From the NCBI RefSeq assembly GCF_003427025.1, contig NZ_QVAI01000008.1, positions 1 to 64,000 on the forward strand: a stretch of DNA of 64,000 nucleotides, read 5' to 3'. Every line of letters starts with the position of its first letter. The first letter of the stretch is position 1. The notes beneath the pieces are model-generated. The model was not told where the DNA came from, ran no database searches, and saw only the letters and a list, made by a program, of their open reading frames with translations. The translations under genes were made by a program, and so were the position numbers. The DNA comes from Jiangella endophytica (GTDB taxonomy: Bacteria; Actinomycetota; Actinomycetes; Jiangellales; Jiangellaceae). Below are positions 26,801 through 35,215 of this stretch, piece by piece.

Positions 26801-27822
26801 ACATGAACGGAGTCACGATCCAGGTCGACCGGGAGCCGCGCGCGTCGCGGGTCCTCGGCATCGGCGGCTACCGGCCCAGCCGTTCGGTCACCAACGCCGA
26901 GATCGTCGATCGGATCGACTCGTCCGACGAGTGGATCCGCACCCGGTCCGGCATCGAGAGCCGCCGCTGGGCGAACGACGAGGAGACCGTCGTCGCCATG
27001 AGCCTGGCCGCCGCGCGGAAGGCGCTGGCCGACGCCGGCGTCCAGCCCGAGCAGGTCGACTGCGTCATCGTCTCGACCGTCACCCATCTGTTCCAGACGC
27101 CGTCGGCCGCGGCGGAGATCGCGCACAAGCTGGGCACCAACCGCGCCGCGGCATTCGACGTCTCCGCCGCCTGCGCCGGGTTCTGCTACGGCCTGTCGCT
27201 GGCGTCCGACATGGTCCGCGCCGGCACCGCCCGCCACGTCGTCGTCATCGGCGTCGAGCGGCTGTCCGACCTCACCGACAAGACCGACCGGTCGACGGCG
27301 TTCCTGTTCGCCGACGGCGCCGGTGCGGCCGTCGTCGGCCCCGCCGCCGACCTCGGCGAGGCGGGCATCGGCCCGGTCGTGTGGGGCTCCGACGGTGAGC
27401 ACCTCGACCTCATCAGGCAGAAGGAAGACTGGCGCGACGCGCTGTTCGGCGAGGCCGGGCCGTCCATGCCGCACCTGGTCATGGAGGGCAACCCGGTGTT
27501 CCGCTGGGCGTCCTACGAGATGGCCAAAGTGGCCCAGGAGGCGCTCACCGCCGCCGGCGTCACCGTCGAGGACCTCGACGTGTTCGTGCCGCACCAGGCC
27601 AACATGCGCATCACCGACGCGATGTCGCGCCAGCTCAAGCTGCCCGAGCGGGTCGCCGTCGCCCGCGACATCGCCACCCAGGGCAACACGTCGGCCGCGT
27701 CGATCCCGCTGGCCATCGAGCGCATGCTCGAGACCGGCGAGGCCCAGAGCGGCGACCTCGCCCTCATCATCGGCTTCGGCGCCGGGCTGGTCTACGCCGG
27801 CCAGGTGATCCGGATCCCCTGA
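26797..27822 (+). CDS. fabH: 3-oxoacyl-ACP synthase III (KAS III)
   Basis: The protein is 341 residues. Active-site residues are in DVSAACAGFCYG (nucleophile Cys), FVPHQANMRI (His) and IATQGNTSAAS (Asn). It starts fatty acid chains by condensing acyl-CoA with malonyl-ACP; in actinobacteria this enzyme usually prefers branched starters. I chose the GTG at 26797, which has GAGG seven bases upstream and overlaps the fabD stop by four bases, over an ATG six bases later. That overlap indicates translational coupling to fabD. Confidence 0.97.
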   Translation: MNMNGVTIQVDREPRASRVLGIGGYRPSRSVTNAEIVDRIDSSDEWIRTRSGIESRRWANDEETVVAMSLAAARKALADAGVQPEQVDCVIVSTVTHLFQTPSAAAEIAHKLGTNRAAAFDVSAACAGFCYGLSLASDMVRAGTARHVVVIGVERLSDLTDKTDRSTAFLFADGAGAAVVGPAADLGEAGIGPVVWGSDGEHLDLIRQKEDWRDALFGEAGPSMPHLVMEGNPVFRWASYEMAKVAQEALTAAGVTVEDLDVFVPHQANMRITDAMSRQLKLPERVAVARDIATQGNTSAASIPLAIERMLETGEAQSGDLALIIGFGAGLVYAGQVIRIP

Positions 27823-27870
27823 CGTCCCGCCACCTGCCCATCCGACGTCGTGTGGGCACCTACGATCGTC

Positions 27871-27886
27871 ACCGACCGTGGTCGGT
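27871..27886 (+). promoter_or_regulatory. hairpin and possible internal promoter before acpP
   Basis: A perfect 7-bp inverted repeat, ACCGACC-GT-GGTCGGT, follows a TACGAT hexamer (27862-27867) that could be a -10 element. Acyl carrier protein is needed in excess over the enzymes, so an extra promoter in the 102-bp gap is plausible. No strong -35 is visible. Confidence 0.35.
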
Positions 27887-27924
27887 CACGAGCATCACCC
27901 AACCCAACGAGGAGAACGACAGAC

Positions 27925-28170
27925 ATGGCCAGCACCGAGGAGATCCGCGAGGGTCTTGCCGAGATCGTCAATGAGATCACCGGCGTTCCCGCCGAGGACG
28001 TGCAGCTCGGCAAGTCCTTCACCGACGACCTCGACATCGACTCGCTGTCGATGGTCGAGGTGGTTGTGGCCGCCGAAGAGAAGTTCGGCGTGAAGATCCC
28101 CGACGAGGAGGTCAAGAACCTGGCCACCGTCGGCGACGCCGTCACGTTCATCGAGAAGGCAGGGTCGTAA
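27925..28170 (+). CDS. acpP: acyl carrier protein
   Basis: The protein is 81 residues and acidic. The phosphopantetheine attachment serine is in DDLDIDSLSMVEV, residue about 41. It carries the growing acyl chain in type II fatty acid synthesis. The start has a good ribosome site (GAGGAGA) and the gene is five bases from fabF. Length and position between fabH and fabF are standard for actinobacteria. Confidence 0.98.
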   Translation: MASTEEIREGLAEIVNEITGVPAEDVQLGKSFTDDLDIDSLSMVEVVVAAEEKFGVKIPDEEVKNLATVGDAVTFIEKAGS

Positions 28171-28175
28171 GCATC

Positions 28176-29435
28176 ATGTCGCGTTCCCAGGCACGGGTCG
28201 TCGTCACCGGGCTCGGCGCCACCACGCCCGTCGGGGGCGACGTAGCGTCGACCTGGGAGTCCCTGCTCGCCGGTCGATCCGGCGTACGCAAGCTGACCCA
28301 GGAGTGGGTCGCGGACCTGCCGGTGCAGATCGGTGCGCCGGCCGCCGTCGACCCCTCCGAGGTCCTCCCCCGCGTCGAGGCCCGGCGGCTGGACCGCTCG
28401 GCCCAGTTCGCCATCATCTGCGCCCGCCAGGCGTGGGCCGATGCCGGGTTCTCCGGCAAGGCGAGCGAGGCGGGGCTGGACCCTGACCGCGTCGGCGTCG
28501 TGTGTGCGTCCGGTATCGGCGGGCTCACCACGCTGCTGTCCAACTACGACCAGCTGCTCGCGTCCGGCCCGCGCCGGGTGTCGCCGCTGGCCATCCCCAT
28601 GCTGATGCCGAACAGCCCGTCCGCGAACGTCAGCATCGAGCTGCAGGCGCAGGCCGGGGCGCACACGCCCGTCAGCGCGTGCTCGTCCGGCGCCGAGGCG
28701 CTCGCCTACGCGCTTGACATGATCCGCGCCGGCCGGGCCGACGTCGTCGTGGCCGGCGGGACGGAGGCGGTCATCTCGCCGCTGCCGATCGCCGCGTTCG
28801 CGAACATGATGGCGCTGTCCAAGCGCGACGACGACCCCACGGTCGTCAGCCGGCCCTTCGACAAGAACCGCGACGGGTTCGTGCTCGGCGAGGGCGGCGC
28901 GCTGATGGTGCTGGAGTCGGCCGAGCACGCCGAGGCCCGGGGCGCTCGGATCTATGCCGAGATCGCCGGCGCCGGCATGAGCGCCGACGCCCACCACATC
29001 GCCCAGCCGGAGCCGTCCGGCCGCGGCGTCGTGACGGCGATCCGCAAGGCGCTGGCCGACGGCGAGCTGTCGCCCGACGACATCGCGCACATCAACTGCC
29101 ACGCCACGTCCACCCCGGCGGGCGACGTCGCCGAGTCGACGGCGCTGAACACCGTCTTCGGCGACCGGACGCCGTCCATCCCGGTCACGGCGCCGAAGTC
29201 GATGATCGGGCACCTGCTCGGTGGCGCCGGCGCGGTCGAGTCGCTGGCCACGGTGCTCACCCTGCACCACGGCCTGGTCCCGCCCACGGCGAACGTCGAT
29301 GACGTCGACGACGACATCAACCTCGACATCGTCCGCACCACCCCGCGGAAGCTCGACGACGGTCCGCTGGCAGCGCTGAACGACTCGTTCGGGTTCGGCG
29401 GGCACAACGTCGTCCTGGCGTTCAGGAGGACCTGA
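28176..29435 (+). CDS. fabF: 3-oxoacyl-ACP synthase II
   Basis: The protein is 419 residues. The active site is Cys in TPVSACSSGAEAL, His in INCHATSTPAGD and His in KSMIGHLLGGAGAVE. It elongates acyl-ACP with malonyl-ACP. The stop overlaps the start of the carboxylase gene by one base (TGATG), which couples the two. Confidence 0.97.
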   Translation: MSRSQARVVVTGLGATTPVGGDVASTWESLLAGRSGVRKLTQEWVADLPVQIGAPAAVDPSEVLPRVEARRLDRSAQFAIICARQAWADAGFSGKASEAGLDPDRVGVVCASGIGGLTTLLSNYDQLLASGPRRVSPLAIPMLMPNSPSANVSIELQAQAGAHTPVSACSSGAEALAYALDMIRAGRADVVVAGGTEAVISPLPIAAFANMMALSKRDDDPTVVSRPFDKNRDGFVLGEGGALMVLESAEHAEARGARIYAEIAGAGMSADAHHIAQPEPSGRGVVTAIRKALADGELSPDDIAHINCHATSTPAGDVAESTALNTVFGDRTPSIPVTAPKSMIGHLLGGAGAVESLATVLTLHHGLVPPTANVDDVDDDINLDIVRTTPRKLDDGPLAALNDSFGFGGHNVVLAFRRT

Positions 29436-30886
29436 TGACGGCACTGGCGGATCGTCCGGCATCGCAGCGATCGGCGGCGGCGGGCACCGCCGGGAAGCCG
29501 CCGCGGGACCAGGACCCGCGGCACCCGAAGCACCGGCTCGAGGCCCTGTTCGACGAGGGCTCGCTCGAGCTGATCAGCACCGACGACCTCAGTGGCATGC
29601 TCGCCGCCGTCGGCACGGTGCACGGGACGCCGGTCGTCGCGTTCTGCTCCGATGCCACCGTCATGGGCGGTGCCATGGGCGCGGACGGCTGCCAGGTCGT
29701 CGTCGAGGCGTACGAGCGGGCGCTGGCCGACGGCGTCCCGATCATCGGTCTGTGGCACTCGGGCGGCGCCCGGCTCCCCGAGGGCGTGCTCTCGCTGCAC
29801 GCCGTCGGGCAGATCTTCGCCGTCATGACCCGCGCGTCGGGCCGGATCCCGCAGCTCTCCGTCGTTCTCGGCCCGGCTGCCGGCGGCGGCGCGTACGGCC
29901 CGGCACTCACCGACATCGTGATCATGGGTCCCGAGGGCCGGGTCTTCGTGACCGGCCCCGAGGTGGTCCGCTCCGTCACCGGCGAGGACGTCGACATGCT
30001 GCGCCTCGGCGGCCCGGAGCCGCACGGCCGCCGCTCCGGCGTCGTCCACGTCGTCGCGAGCACCGAGCGCGAGGCGCTGGACCGGGCCCGGACACTGGGT
30101 GCGCTGCTCGGCACGCAGGGTTCGCTGGACGTCGCCGCGGTGGCCGATCGCGATCTCGGCGTGCACTTCCCGGAGTCGGCGAAGCGCGCCTACGACGTCC
30201 ACCCGATCATCTCGGACCTCCTCGACGAGGGCACGGGCCTGGAACTGCACCCGCGCTGGGCGCCGAACATCACGACCACCCTGGGCCGGTTCGGCGGCCG
30301 CACCGTCGGCGTCGTCGCGAACAACCCGCTGCGCCTCGGCGGCTGCCTCGACTCCACGTCGGCCGAGAAGGCCGCCCGGTTCGTCCGCATGTGCGACGCC
30401 TTCGGCGTGCCCCTGCTGGTCGTCGTCGACGTCCCCGGCTACCTTCCCGGTGTCGGCCAGGAGTGGGACGGCGTCGTCCGGCGCGGCGCGAAGCTGCTGC
30501 ACGCGTTCGCCGAGGCGACCGTGCCGAGGGTGACGCTGGTGACCCGCAAGGTCTACGGCGGCGCCTACATCGCGATGAACTCGCGGGCCCTCGGCGCCAC
30601 CCGCGTCTTCGCGTGGCCGACCGCCGAGGTCGCCGTCATGGGCGCCGTCGCCGCCGTCCGCGTCCTGCACCGGCGCAAGCTGGCCGAGGTGGCCCCCGAG
30701 GTCCGCCCCCAGGTCGAGTCGGAGCTGGCCGAAGAGCACGCCCGCATCGCCGGCGGCCTCGACCGCGCCATCGAACTCGGCGTCGTCGACGAGGTCGTCA
30801 CCCCCGAGCAGACCCGTTCGGCCCTCGCCCGCGCCATCGCCGACGCCCCCGACCGTCGCGGCGCGCACGGCAACATTCCGCTGTAG
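29435..30886 (+). CDS. accD: acyl-CoA carboxylase, carboxyltransferase (beta) subunit
   Basis: The protein is 483 residues with the two crotonase-like halves of carboxyltransferases. The first is marked by LWHSGGARLPEGVLSLHAVG and the second by RLGGCLDSTSAEKAARFVRM and VDVPGYLPGVGQEW. It transfers carboxyl from biotin to acetyl- or propionyl-CoA, supplying malonyl-CoA to the genes just upstream. Short-chain specificity cannot be told by eye, so accD or pccB would both be defensible names. It is the last gene of the fab operon and is followed by a strong hairpin. Confidence 0.9.
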   Translation: MTALADRPASQRSAAAGTAGKPPRDQDPRHPKHRLEALFDEGSLELISTDDLSGMLAAVGTVHGTPVVAFCSDATVMGGAMGADGCQVVVEAYERALADGVPIIGLWHSGGARLPEGVLSLHAVGQIFAVMTRASGRIPQLSVVLGPAAGGGAYGPALTDIVIMGPEGRVFVTGPEVVRSVTGEDVDMLRLGGPEPHGRRSGVVHVVASTEREALDRARTLGALLGTQGSLDVAAVADRDLGVHFPESAKRAYDVHPIISDLLDEGTGLELHPRWAPNITTTLGRFGGRTVGVVANNPLRLGGCLDSTSAEKAARFVRMCDAFGVPLLVVVDVPGYLPGVGQEWDGVVRRGAKLLHAFAEATVPRVTLVTRKVYGGAYIAMNSRALGATRVFAWPTAEVAVMGAVAAVRVLHRRKLAEVAPEVRPQVESELAEEHARIAGGLDRAIELGVVDEVVTPEQTRSALARAIADAPDRRGAHGNIPL

Positions 30887-30899
30887 CGTTCGCAGGACC

Positions 30900-30942
30900 C
30901 GAGCTCCCGCCTCGCCAGGGCCGTCTGGCGGGCGGGAGCTCG
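30900..30942 (+). terminator. terminator of the fab operon
   Basis: Left arm CGAGCTCCCGCCTCGCCAG and right arm CTGGCGGGCGGGAGCTCG pair over 18 bp, with one bulged T and a six-base loop. It begins 13 bp after the accD stop. There is no U-tract, as is common for actinobacterial terminators. Confidence 0.85.
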
Positions 30943-31415
30943 CCTCGTTCCGCTGCCCCGGGCTGCGCCCCGGGCTGCCCCGCTGCTCTCACGGGCCCTC
31001 ACGGGCTGTCCCGGGCTGTCTCCCCGCCACCCCCGAGCCGGCCGGGTCGTGATCGGCTGGGCCTCGGTCGGGCTCGTCGTCGTCCCCATCCAGTCGCTTC
31101 CCGGCGCCGAGGTCATCGGGTTCGGACCGCCGCGTTCAGCACCAGGCTCCGCCGTCTGCGCGCGACCGACGCGGACCGGCCCCGGCCACCGAGTGCCCCC
31201 GTCTCGCGAGCCGCCTCAGGCGGCCGTTGCGGCCTCGTCCGGACAAGGCCGCGCCGTTCTCCGGCCGGGCGAGCGCACGCGCCTGCTGCCCATCGCCCGC
31301 CCGACTCGACGTCCCCGCCGCGGCCGCGCCTTCCGCCCGTCGCCGAGGTCCCTGGCGGGTCGAGCAGCGAGGGTCGTCATGCGCGTGGGCGCGCCCGTCC
31401 GTGCCCGGACGACGG
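30943..31415. other. GC-rich spacer without a recognisable gene
   Basis: The first 85 bases consist of imperfect repeats of CCCGGGCTG and CACGGGC. The remainder has open frames on both strands that are Arg/Pro-rich, with no family signal. I consider it non-coding. Confidence 0.5.
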
Positions 31416-31446
31416 AGCGCCCCGGACCGTGATGGTCCGGGGCGCT
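31416..31446. terminator. perfect 13-bp hairpin, terminator for the DUF3145 side
   Basis: AGCGCCCCGGACC and GGTCCGGGGCGCT pair without mismatch around the loop GTGAT. It lies 530 bp after accD and 167 bp after the DUF3145 stop on the opposite strand. It can therefore stop transcription from either side. Confidence 0.8.
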
Positions 31447-31612
31447 TCTACGTGGTGAGGCCGCTGCATTTCCCGGTCACCGGGCCGGGGACAACCACCG
31501 ATGCCGGAGCGGCCACGTCTTGAAGTGTGTTACTAGACCGTGACCATACCGAGGACTTGGCGTCTTGTGAAGGCCCTGTCGCGGATCAATTTCGACCCGC
31601 CCCTTCGGCTGC

Positions 31613-32107
31613 TCAGACGACCTGGTGGAGCCACCGGACCGGGGCCCCGTCGCCCGCATAGCGGAACGGCTCGAGCTCCTCGTCCCACGGCGCACCGAGC
31701 AGCCGGCGCAGCTCCTCCTCGAGGTCGACCTCCCCCATCGCCGCCTTCACGACGACGGCCTTGATGCGGTCCTCGGGGATCATGATGTCGCCGTGAACGC
31801 CGGTCACCGCGTGGAAGACACCGAGCTCCGGCGTGTACGAGTAGCGCGCACCCTCGCAGCCGGGGCTGGGCTCCTCGGTCACCTCGAAGCGCAGATGCAT
31901 CCAGCCGCGCAACGCCGACGCGATCTTGGCCCCGGTGCCTGAGGCACCCTGCCAGGACAGCTCGGCACGGTACATCCCGGGTGCGGCCGGCTGCGCGCTC
32001 CAGTCCAGCTTTACGCGCACACCAAGGGCGCCAGCCACTGCCCACTCGATGTGCGGGCACAAGGCCGACGTAGCGGCGTGGACGTAGAGAACGCCACGAG
32101 TCGTCAC
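31613..32107 (-). CDS. DUF3145 family protein
   Basis: The protein is 164 residues starting at the GTG at 32107 (TTRGVLYVHAATSALCPHIE). Conserved marks are the C-terminal GAPWDEELEPFRYAGDGAPV and WLHQVV. Its function is unknown, but members are conserved close to the fatty acid synthesis operon in actinobacteria, which supports the assignment. Longer in-frame starts extend into arginine-rich, non-coding-looking sequence. It converges with the fab operon, with two hairpins between. Confidence 0.9.
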   Translation of the reverse strand: MTTRGVLYVHAATSALCPHIEWAVAGALGVRVKLDWSAQPAAPGMYRAELSWQGASGTGAKIASALRGWMHLRFEVTEEPSPGCEGARYSYTPELGVFHAVTGVHGDIMIPEDRIKAVVVKAAMGEVDLEEELRRLLGAPWDEELEPFRYAGDGAPVRWLHQVV

Positions 32108-32333
32108 CGGATCCTCCTGCGGTTCGAGGGACGCCTTCCCCTGCGACCTCGTTCCGTCCAGGTGAACCTGCGACGGCTCCATTGTGCACGACGAACCAGC
32201 CGCCCGCCACGCACCCCGCAACACTTGGCCCCGGCGTGTCCCGCGCAGGCGCTTGCTCCCGGCGGCCCGGCCCCGGCGGCCCAGCGACGATTCGCCGACT
32301 CCAGCGTGCGGCATCGCGCCCGCTGCCGCCGGC

Positions 32334-32528
32334 TCAGCTCCGGCGCCGCCTGCGTCTCGCCCGGACAAGCACCGCCGGCCGCAACGCGACGCCGCCACGC
32401 AGCGCCACCGCGAGCCGCGCCGTGGTGCCCGTCGGGTGGCCCTGGACGCCGGCGAGCAGCACTGATCGCGGCCCGGACAGCCCGCTGACCGCGGCCCGGC
32501 GAGCCAGCACCTGCGCACGCGTGATCAT
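32334..32528 (-). pseudogene. 5' fragment of a winged-helix DNA-binding (HTH_42-type) gene
   Basis: The minus strand starts MITRAQVLARRAAVSGL and continues SVLLAGVQGHPTGTTARLAV. This resembles the N-terminus of actinobacterial winged-helix proteins of the AlkZ-like HTH_42 family (typical: VLAFRLAAQGL, LGVQDTPPGSARLAL). After about 45 residues the frame becomes Arg-rich and stops; no continuation is visible. The remaining 226 bp up to DUF3145 hold no gene I can support. Confidence 0.5.
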
Positions 32529-32572
32529 GAACTCACCCTGCCACCCGGCACCGACAGGCACGGATTGCCATC

Positions 32573-32587
32573 CATAGTCTGTCGACC
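32573..32587 (+). promoter_or_regulatory. CATAGTCTGT box 1
   Basis: CATAGTCTGTCGACC lies 44 nt before the GTG of the first small XRE gene. The same box recurs at 32925, 33209 and 36129 at 44, 45 and 44 nt from start codons. The TAGTCT hexamer fits a -10 element, and the sequence resembles the ATAGTC half-sites of restriction-modification controller proteins. Confidence 0.75.
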
Positions 32588-32616
32588 CATAGTGCCCAGC
32601 CCCCGACCGTGGACGA

Positions 32617-32886
32617 GTGTCCACGACCGAGGAGTACGCCCGCGGCCTGCGTGAGGCGTTCGCCGCCCGGCTGCAGGCGTTGCGCGATGCCGCCGAGCCC
32701 GAGCTGAGCCAGGAGGCGCTCGCCATCGCCGCCGGACTCGACCGCTCGTACGTCGGCATGCTCGAGCGGGCCGAGCGCACGCCGTCGATCTTCGTCGTGC
32801 ACCTGCTGGCGGACGCTCTGGGGCGACCGGCCAGCGATCTGCTGCCCGATCACCCGCCGCCCGTTCTGCCCTCTGTGCCGGATTGA
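32617..32886 (+). CDS. small XRE-family regulator 1
   Basis: The protein is 89 residues and essentially one Cro/C1-type helix-turn-helix: EPELSQEALAIAAGLDRSYV, then GMLERAERTPSIFVVHLLAD and ALGRPASDLL. It has no sensor or enzyme domain. It resembles the controller proteins that time restriction-modification expression, though no restriction or methylase gene is nearby. It is the first of three related genes, each with the same upstream box. Confidence 0.85.
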   Translation: MSTTEEYARGLREAFAARLQALRDAAEPELSQEALAIAAGLDRSYVGMLERAERTPSIFVVHLLADALGRPASDLLPDHPPPVLPSVPD

Positions 32887-32924
32887 TGCCCTCACTCAGA
32901 GTGGGCGAACCAGGGCATGCTACT

Positions 32925-32939
32925 CATAGTCTGTAGATC
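32925..32939 (+). promoter_or_regulatory. CATAGTCTGT box 2
   Basis: CATAGTCTGTAGATC lies 44 nt before the GTG at 32969. Here the box is inside an inverted repeat, CTAC-TCATAGTCT-GTAG (32920-32934), which may be the symmetric operator. Confidence 0.75.
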
Positions 32940-32968
32940 TTGAAGTGGGTGACCCGCAGCGTAGACGG

Positions 32969-33193
32969 GTGCCCCAGCCTCCCGACGACGAGCGCCGCGC
33001 CCTCAGCGCGTTCGGCGCCCGCGTCCGGGAACTCCGCCGCGAACTGGGCCTCAGCCAGGAGGATCTCGCCGATCGCGCCAACCTCCACCGCACCTACGTC
33101 GGCTCGATCGAGCGGGGCGAACGCAACGTGGCGCTGCTGAACATCCACCGGCTGGCCCGCGCGCTGGGCGTCACCGCCCGCGATCTGCTCTGA
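32969..33193 (+). CDS. small XRE-family regulator 2
   Basis: The protein is 74 residues, a single helix-turn-helix: LRRELGLSQEDLADRANLHR, then TYVGSIERGERNVALLNIHR and LARALGVTARDLL. This is very close to the controller-protein pattern (SQEELA, HRTYIS.IERG). I chose the GTG at 32969 because its distance from the box equals that of its neighbours; a GTG at 32945 is also in frame. Confidence 0.85.
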   Translation: MPQPPDDERRALSAFGARVRELRRELGLSQEDLADRANLHRTYVGSIERGERNVALLNIHRLARALGVTARDLL

Positions 33194-33208
33194 CGCCCTG
33201 GTGCTCCC

Positions 33209-33223
33209 CATAGTCTGTCGACG
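33209..33223 (+). promoter_or_regulatory. CATAGTCTGT box 3
   Basis: CATAGTCTGTCGACG lies 45 nt before the GTG at 33254. It matches box 1 in 14 of 15 positions. Confidence 0.75.
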
Positions 33224-33253
33224 AAACGATCATCGTGCCCCGACGGTGTGGGG

Positions 33254-33496
33254 GTGCCCGCACACGACGACGTCAAGGCCCGCAAGGCCGACTTTCTCAT
33301 GGCCTTCGGCGAGTCGGCGCGCGCCCGCCGCGCGACGCTCGGACTGACGCAGCGGCAGCTGGACGCCCGCATGGGCTATCGCGGCAAGTTCTCCGGCGGC
33401 GTCGAGCGTGGCGCTCGCAACCTGACGCTCGACAACCTCTACCTGCTGGCGGCGGCGCTGGACACCGATCCACGCGATCTGCTGGCGGGCTCCTGA
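33254..33496 (+). CDS. small XRE-family regulator 3
   Basis: The protein is 80 residues. The helix-turn-helix is more divergent: LGLTQRQLDARMGYRGKFSG, then GVERGARNLTLDNLYLLAAA and LDTDPRDLL. It ends, like its two neighbours, within one or two residues of the conserved RDLL. The GTG at 33254 is preferred over one at 33236 because of spacing from the box. It lies 54 bp before the dehydrogenase gene. Confidence 0.82.
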   Translation: MPAHDDVKARKADFLMAFGESARARRATLGLTQRQLDARMGYRGKFSGGVERGARNLTLDNLYLLAAALDTDPRDLLAGS

Positions 33497-33550
33497 CCGG
33501 CACCCGGACTCCTTGACTTCGAGCGCACTCCAGCTCGTAGCGTCGATCGC

Positions 33551-34525
33551 ATGACGATGCTTCAGCAACGCCCGCTCGGCACCGGGTTCGGCGCCCGGAC
33601 CACCGCCGCGGAGGTCCTGGCCGGCGTCGGCCTCACAGGCCGGCTCGGGATCGTGACGGGTGGCTACTCCGGCATCGGCCTCGAGACCACCCGCGCCCTC
33701 GCCGCCGCCGGCGCACACGTCGTCGTCCCCGCGCGGCGGCCGGACCGGGCACGCGAGGCCCTGGCCGGCCTGGACGGCGTCGAGGTCGACGAGCTGGACC
33801 TGGGCGAGCTCGACAGCGTCCGCCGATTCGCCGGCCGGTTCCTCGCGTCCGGCCGCGGCGTCGACCTGGTGATCGACAGCGCCGGCATCATGGCCTGCCC
33901 GCAGACGCGCGTCGGCCCGGGCTGGGAGGCACAGTTCGCGACCAACCATCTCGGGCACTTCGCACTGGTCAACCGGCTCTGGCCCGCCCTGGCCGGCGGC
34001 GACGGCGCCCGCGTCGTGTCCGTCTCCTCGCGCGGTCACCACCGCTCCCCCATGCGCTGGGACGACCCGCAGTTCGAGACCGGCTACGACAAGTGGCTCG
34101 CCTACGGCCAGGCGAAGACCGCGAACGTGTTGTTCGCTGTGCGGCTGGACGCGCTCGGGAAGGACGCCGGCGTGCGGGCGTTCGCCCTGCACCCGGGCGG
34201 CATCCTGACGCCGTTGCAGCGGCACCTGCCGAAGGAGGAGATGGTCGGCTACGGCTGGATCGACGAGGACGGCACCCCGCTCAACCAGACCTTCAAGACG
34301 CCCGCGCAGGGCGCCGCGACACAGGTCTTCGCCGCGACGTCGCCGCAGCTGGATGGGCTCGGCGGCCTCTACCTGGAAGACTGCGACGTCGCGGGTCCGG
34401 CGAGCGGCGACGGCCCCGAGGCCACCGGCGTCAAGGACTACGCCGTCGACCCGGAGCAGGCGGCCCGCCTGTGGTCGCTCTCGGCCTCCCTCACCGGCGT
34501 CGACGCCTTCGCCACCACCCGCTGA
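33551..34525 (+). CDS. short-chain dehydrogenase/reductase
   Basis: The protein is 324 residues. The NADP-binding motif is GGYSGIGLETTRALA (near residue 38) and the catalytic Tyr-Lys pair is in WLAYGQAKTANVLF, preceded by the Ser strand VSVSSRGHH. The length and the FKTPAQGAATQ segment place it with the retinol dehydrogenase or protochlorophyllide reductase-like SDRs. The substrate is unknown. It stands alone, convergent with the next gene, and may be an unlinked neighbour of the XRE trio. Confidence 0.9.
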   Translation: MTMLQQRPLGTGFGARTTAAEVLAGVGLTGRLGIVTGGYSGIGLETTRALAAAGAHVVVPARRPDRAREALAGLDGVEVDELDLGELDSVRRFAGRFLASGRGVDLVIDSAGIMACPQTRVGPGWEAQFATNHLGHFALVNRLWPALAGGDGARVVSVSSRGHHRSPMRWDDPQFETGYDKWLAYGQAKTANVLFAVRLDALGKDAGVRAFALHPGGILTPLQRHLPKEEMVGYGWIDEDGTPLNQTFKTPAQGAATQVFAATSPQLDGLGGLYLEDCDVAGPASGDGPEATGVKDYAVDPEQAARLWSLSASLTGVDAFATTR

Positions 34526-34530
34526 CGGCG

Positions 34531-35199
34531 TCAACGCCAGTCCAGGTGCCGCCACGGATCGACCGCACCGCGCCGGGCGTCGGCGAGCTCGGCCGCACGC
34601 AGGTCGGCGACGTGGACGCCGTCCCAGGGCCGGAACCCGAGGCGTTCCAGGACGGCGGTCCGCCGAGCGTGCAGCCGCTCGGCCACCCGCTCGCGGGCGG
34701 CGCGGCCGAGACCGGTGACGCTCGGCGGACCCGAGATGGCCGGCCGCGGCGTCGCCACCCGGAACGCGGCCAGCCGGGCCACCGGCTGGAACGTCGCGAG
34801 CGCCCCGGCCAGCAGCACCGGGCCGAGGCCGTGACCGCGCCACTCGGGCATGAGCTCGTACCGGCGCACGACGACCACCCGCGGCGGGCCGTCGCTCACC
34901 CAGTCCTCCAGGTCGGGGCCGAGAGCGCCGACGTCACCCGATGCCGCGGCGAGGAAGCCGGGCGCCCACTCACCCAGCACGACGGCGTCCAGCGCCACCC
35001 GGCCGCGCCGGAGGTCGGCGATGGTGACCGACAGCTCGGCGACATGGCGGGCATCGGGCGCGCAGAGGTCCAGGGCGGAGACATCGGCGGTGATCTCCCA
35101 GGGCTCGGGCTGCCGCTCGTCGTCGACCTGCCACCAGGCGCGACGGTGCGACACGGTCAGCTCGACGGACATCGGGTTGGCCGGGGGTGCGCTCAGCAC
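34531..35199 (-). CDS. GNAT-like acetyltransferase paralog A
   Basis: The protein is 222 residues from the GTG at 35199, 17 nt after the stop of its paralog. An N-terminal part (PANPMSVELTVSHRRAWWQV) is followed by a GNAT-like acetyl-CoA segment with the motif EWRGHGLGPVLLAGAL near residue 140. The same N-terminus (PANPMSIELRVTHRMLWWQT) occurs in the upstream gene, so the two arose by tandem duplication. The substrate is unknown. A longer ORF from 35304 overlaps the paralog and is unlikely. Confidence 0.7.
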   Translation of the reverse strand: MLSAPPANPMSVELTVSHRRAWWQVDDERQPEPWEITADVSALDLCAPDARHVAELSVTIADLRRGRVALDAVVLGEWAPGFLAAASGDVGALGPDLEDWVSDGPPRVVVVRRYELMPEWRGHGLGPVLLAGALATFQPVARLAAFRVATPRPAISGPPSVTGLGRAARERVAERLHARRTAVLERLGFRPWDGVHVADLRAAELADARRGAVDPWRHLDWR

Positions 35200-35215
35200 G
35201 ATCGTGGACCCGCCT

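Noticed and set aside
31049-31432. Possible 127-codon gene after the fab operon
   Set aside because: No ribosome site, Arg/Pro-rich product, and its end runs into a perfect terminator hairpin.
32573-33496. Intact restriction-modification system linked to the controller-like XRE genes
   Set aside because: No methyltransferase motif or nuclease gene is present within 10 kb on either side.
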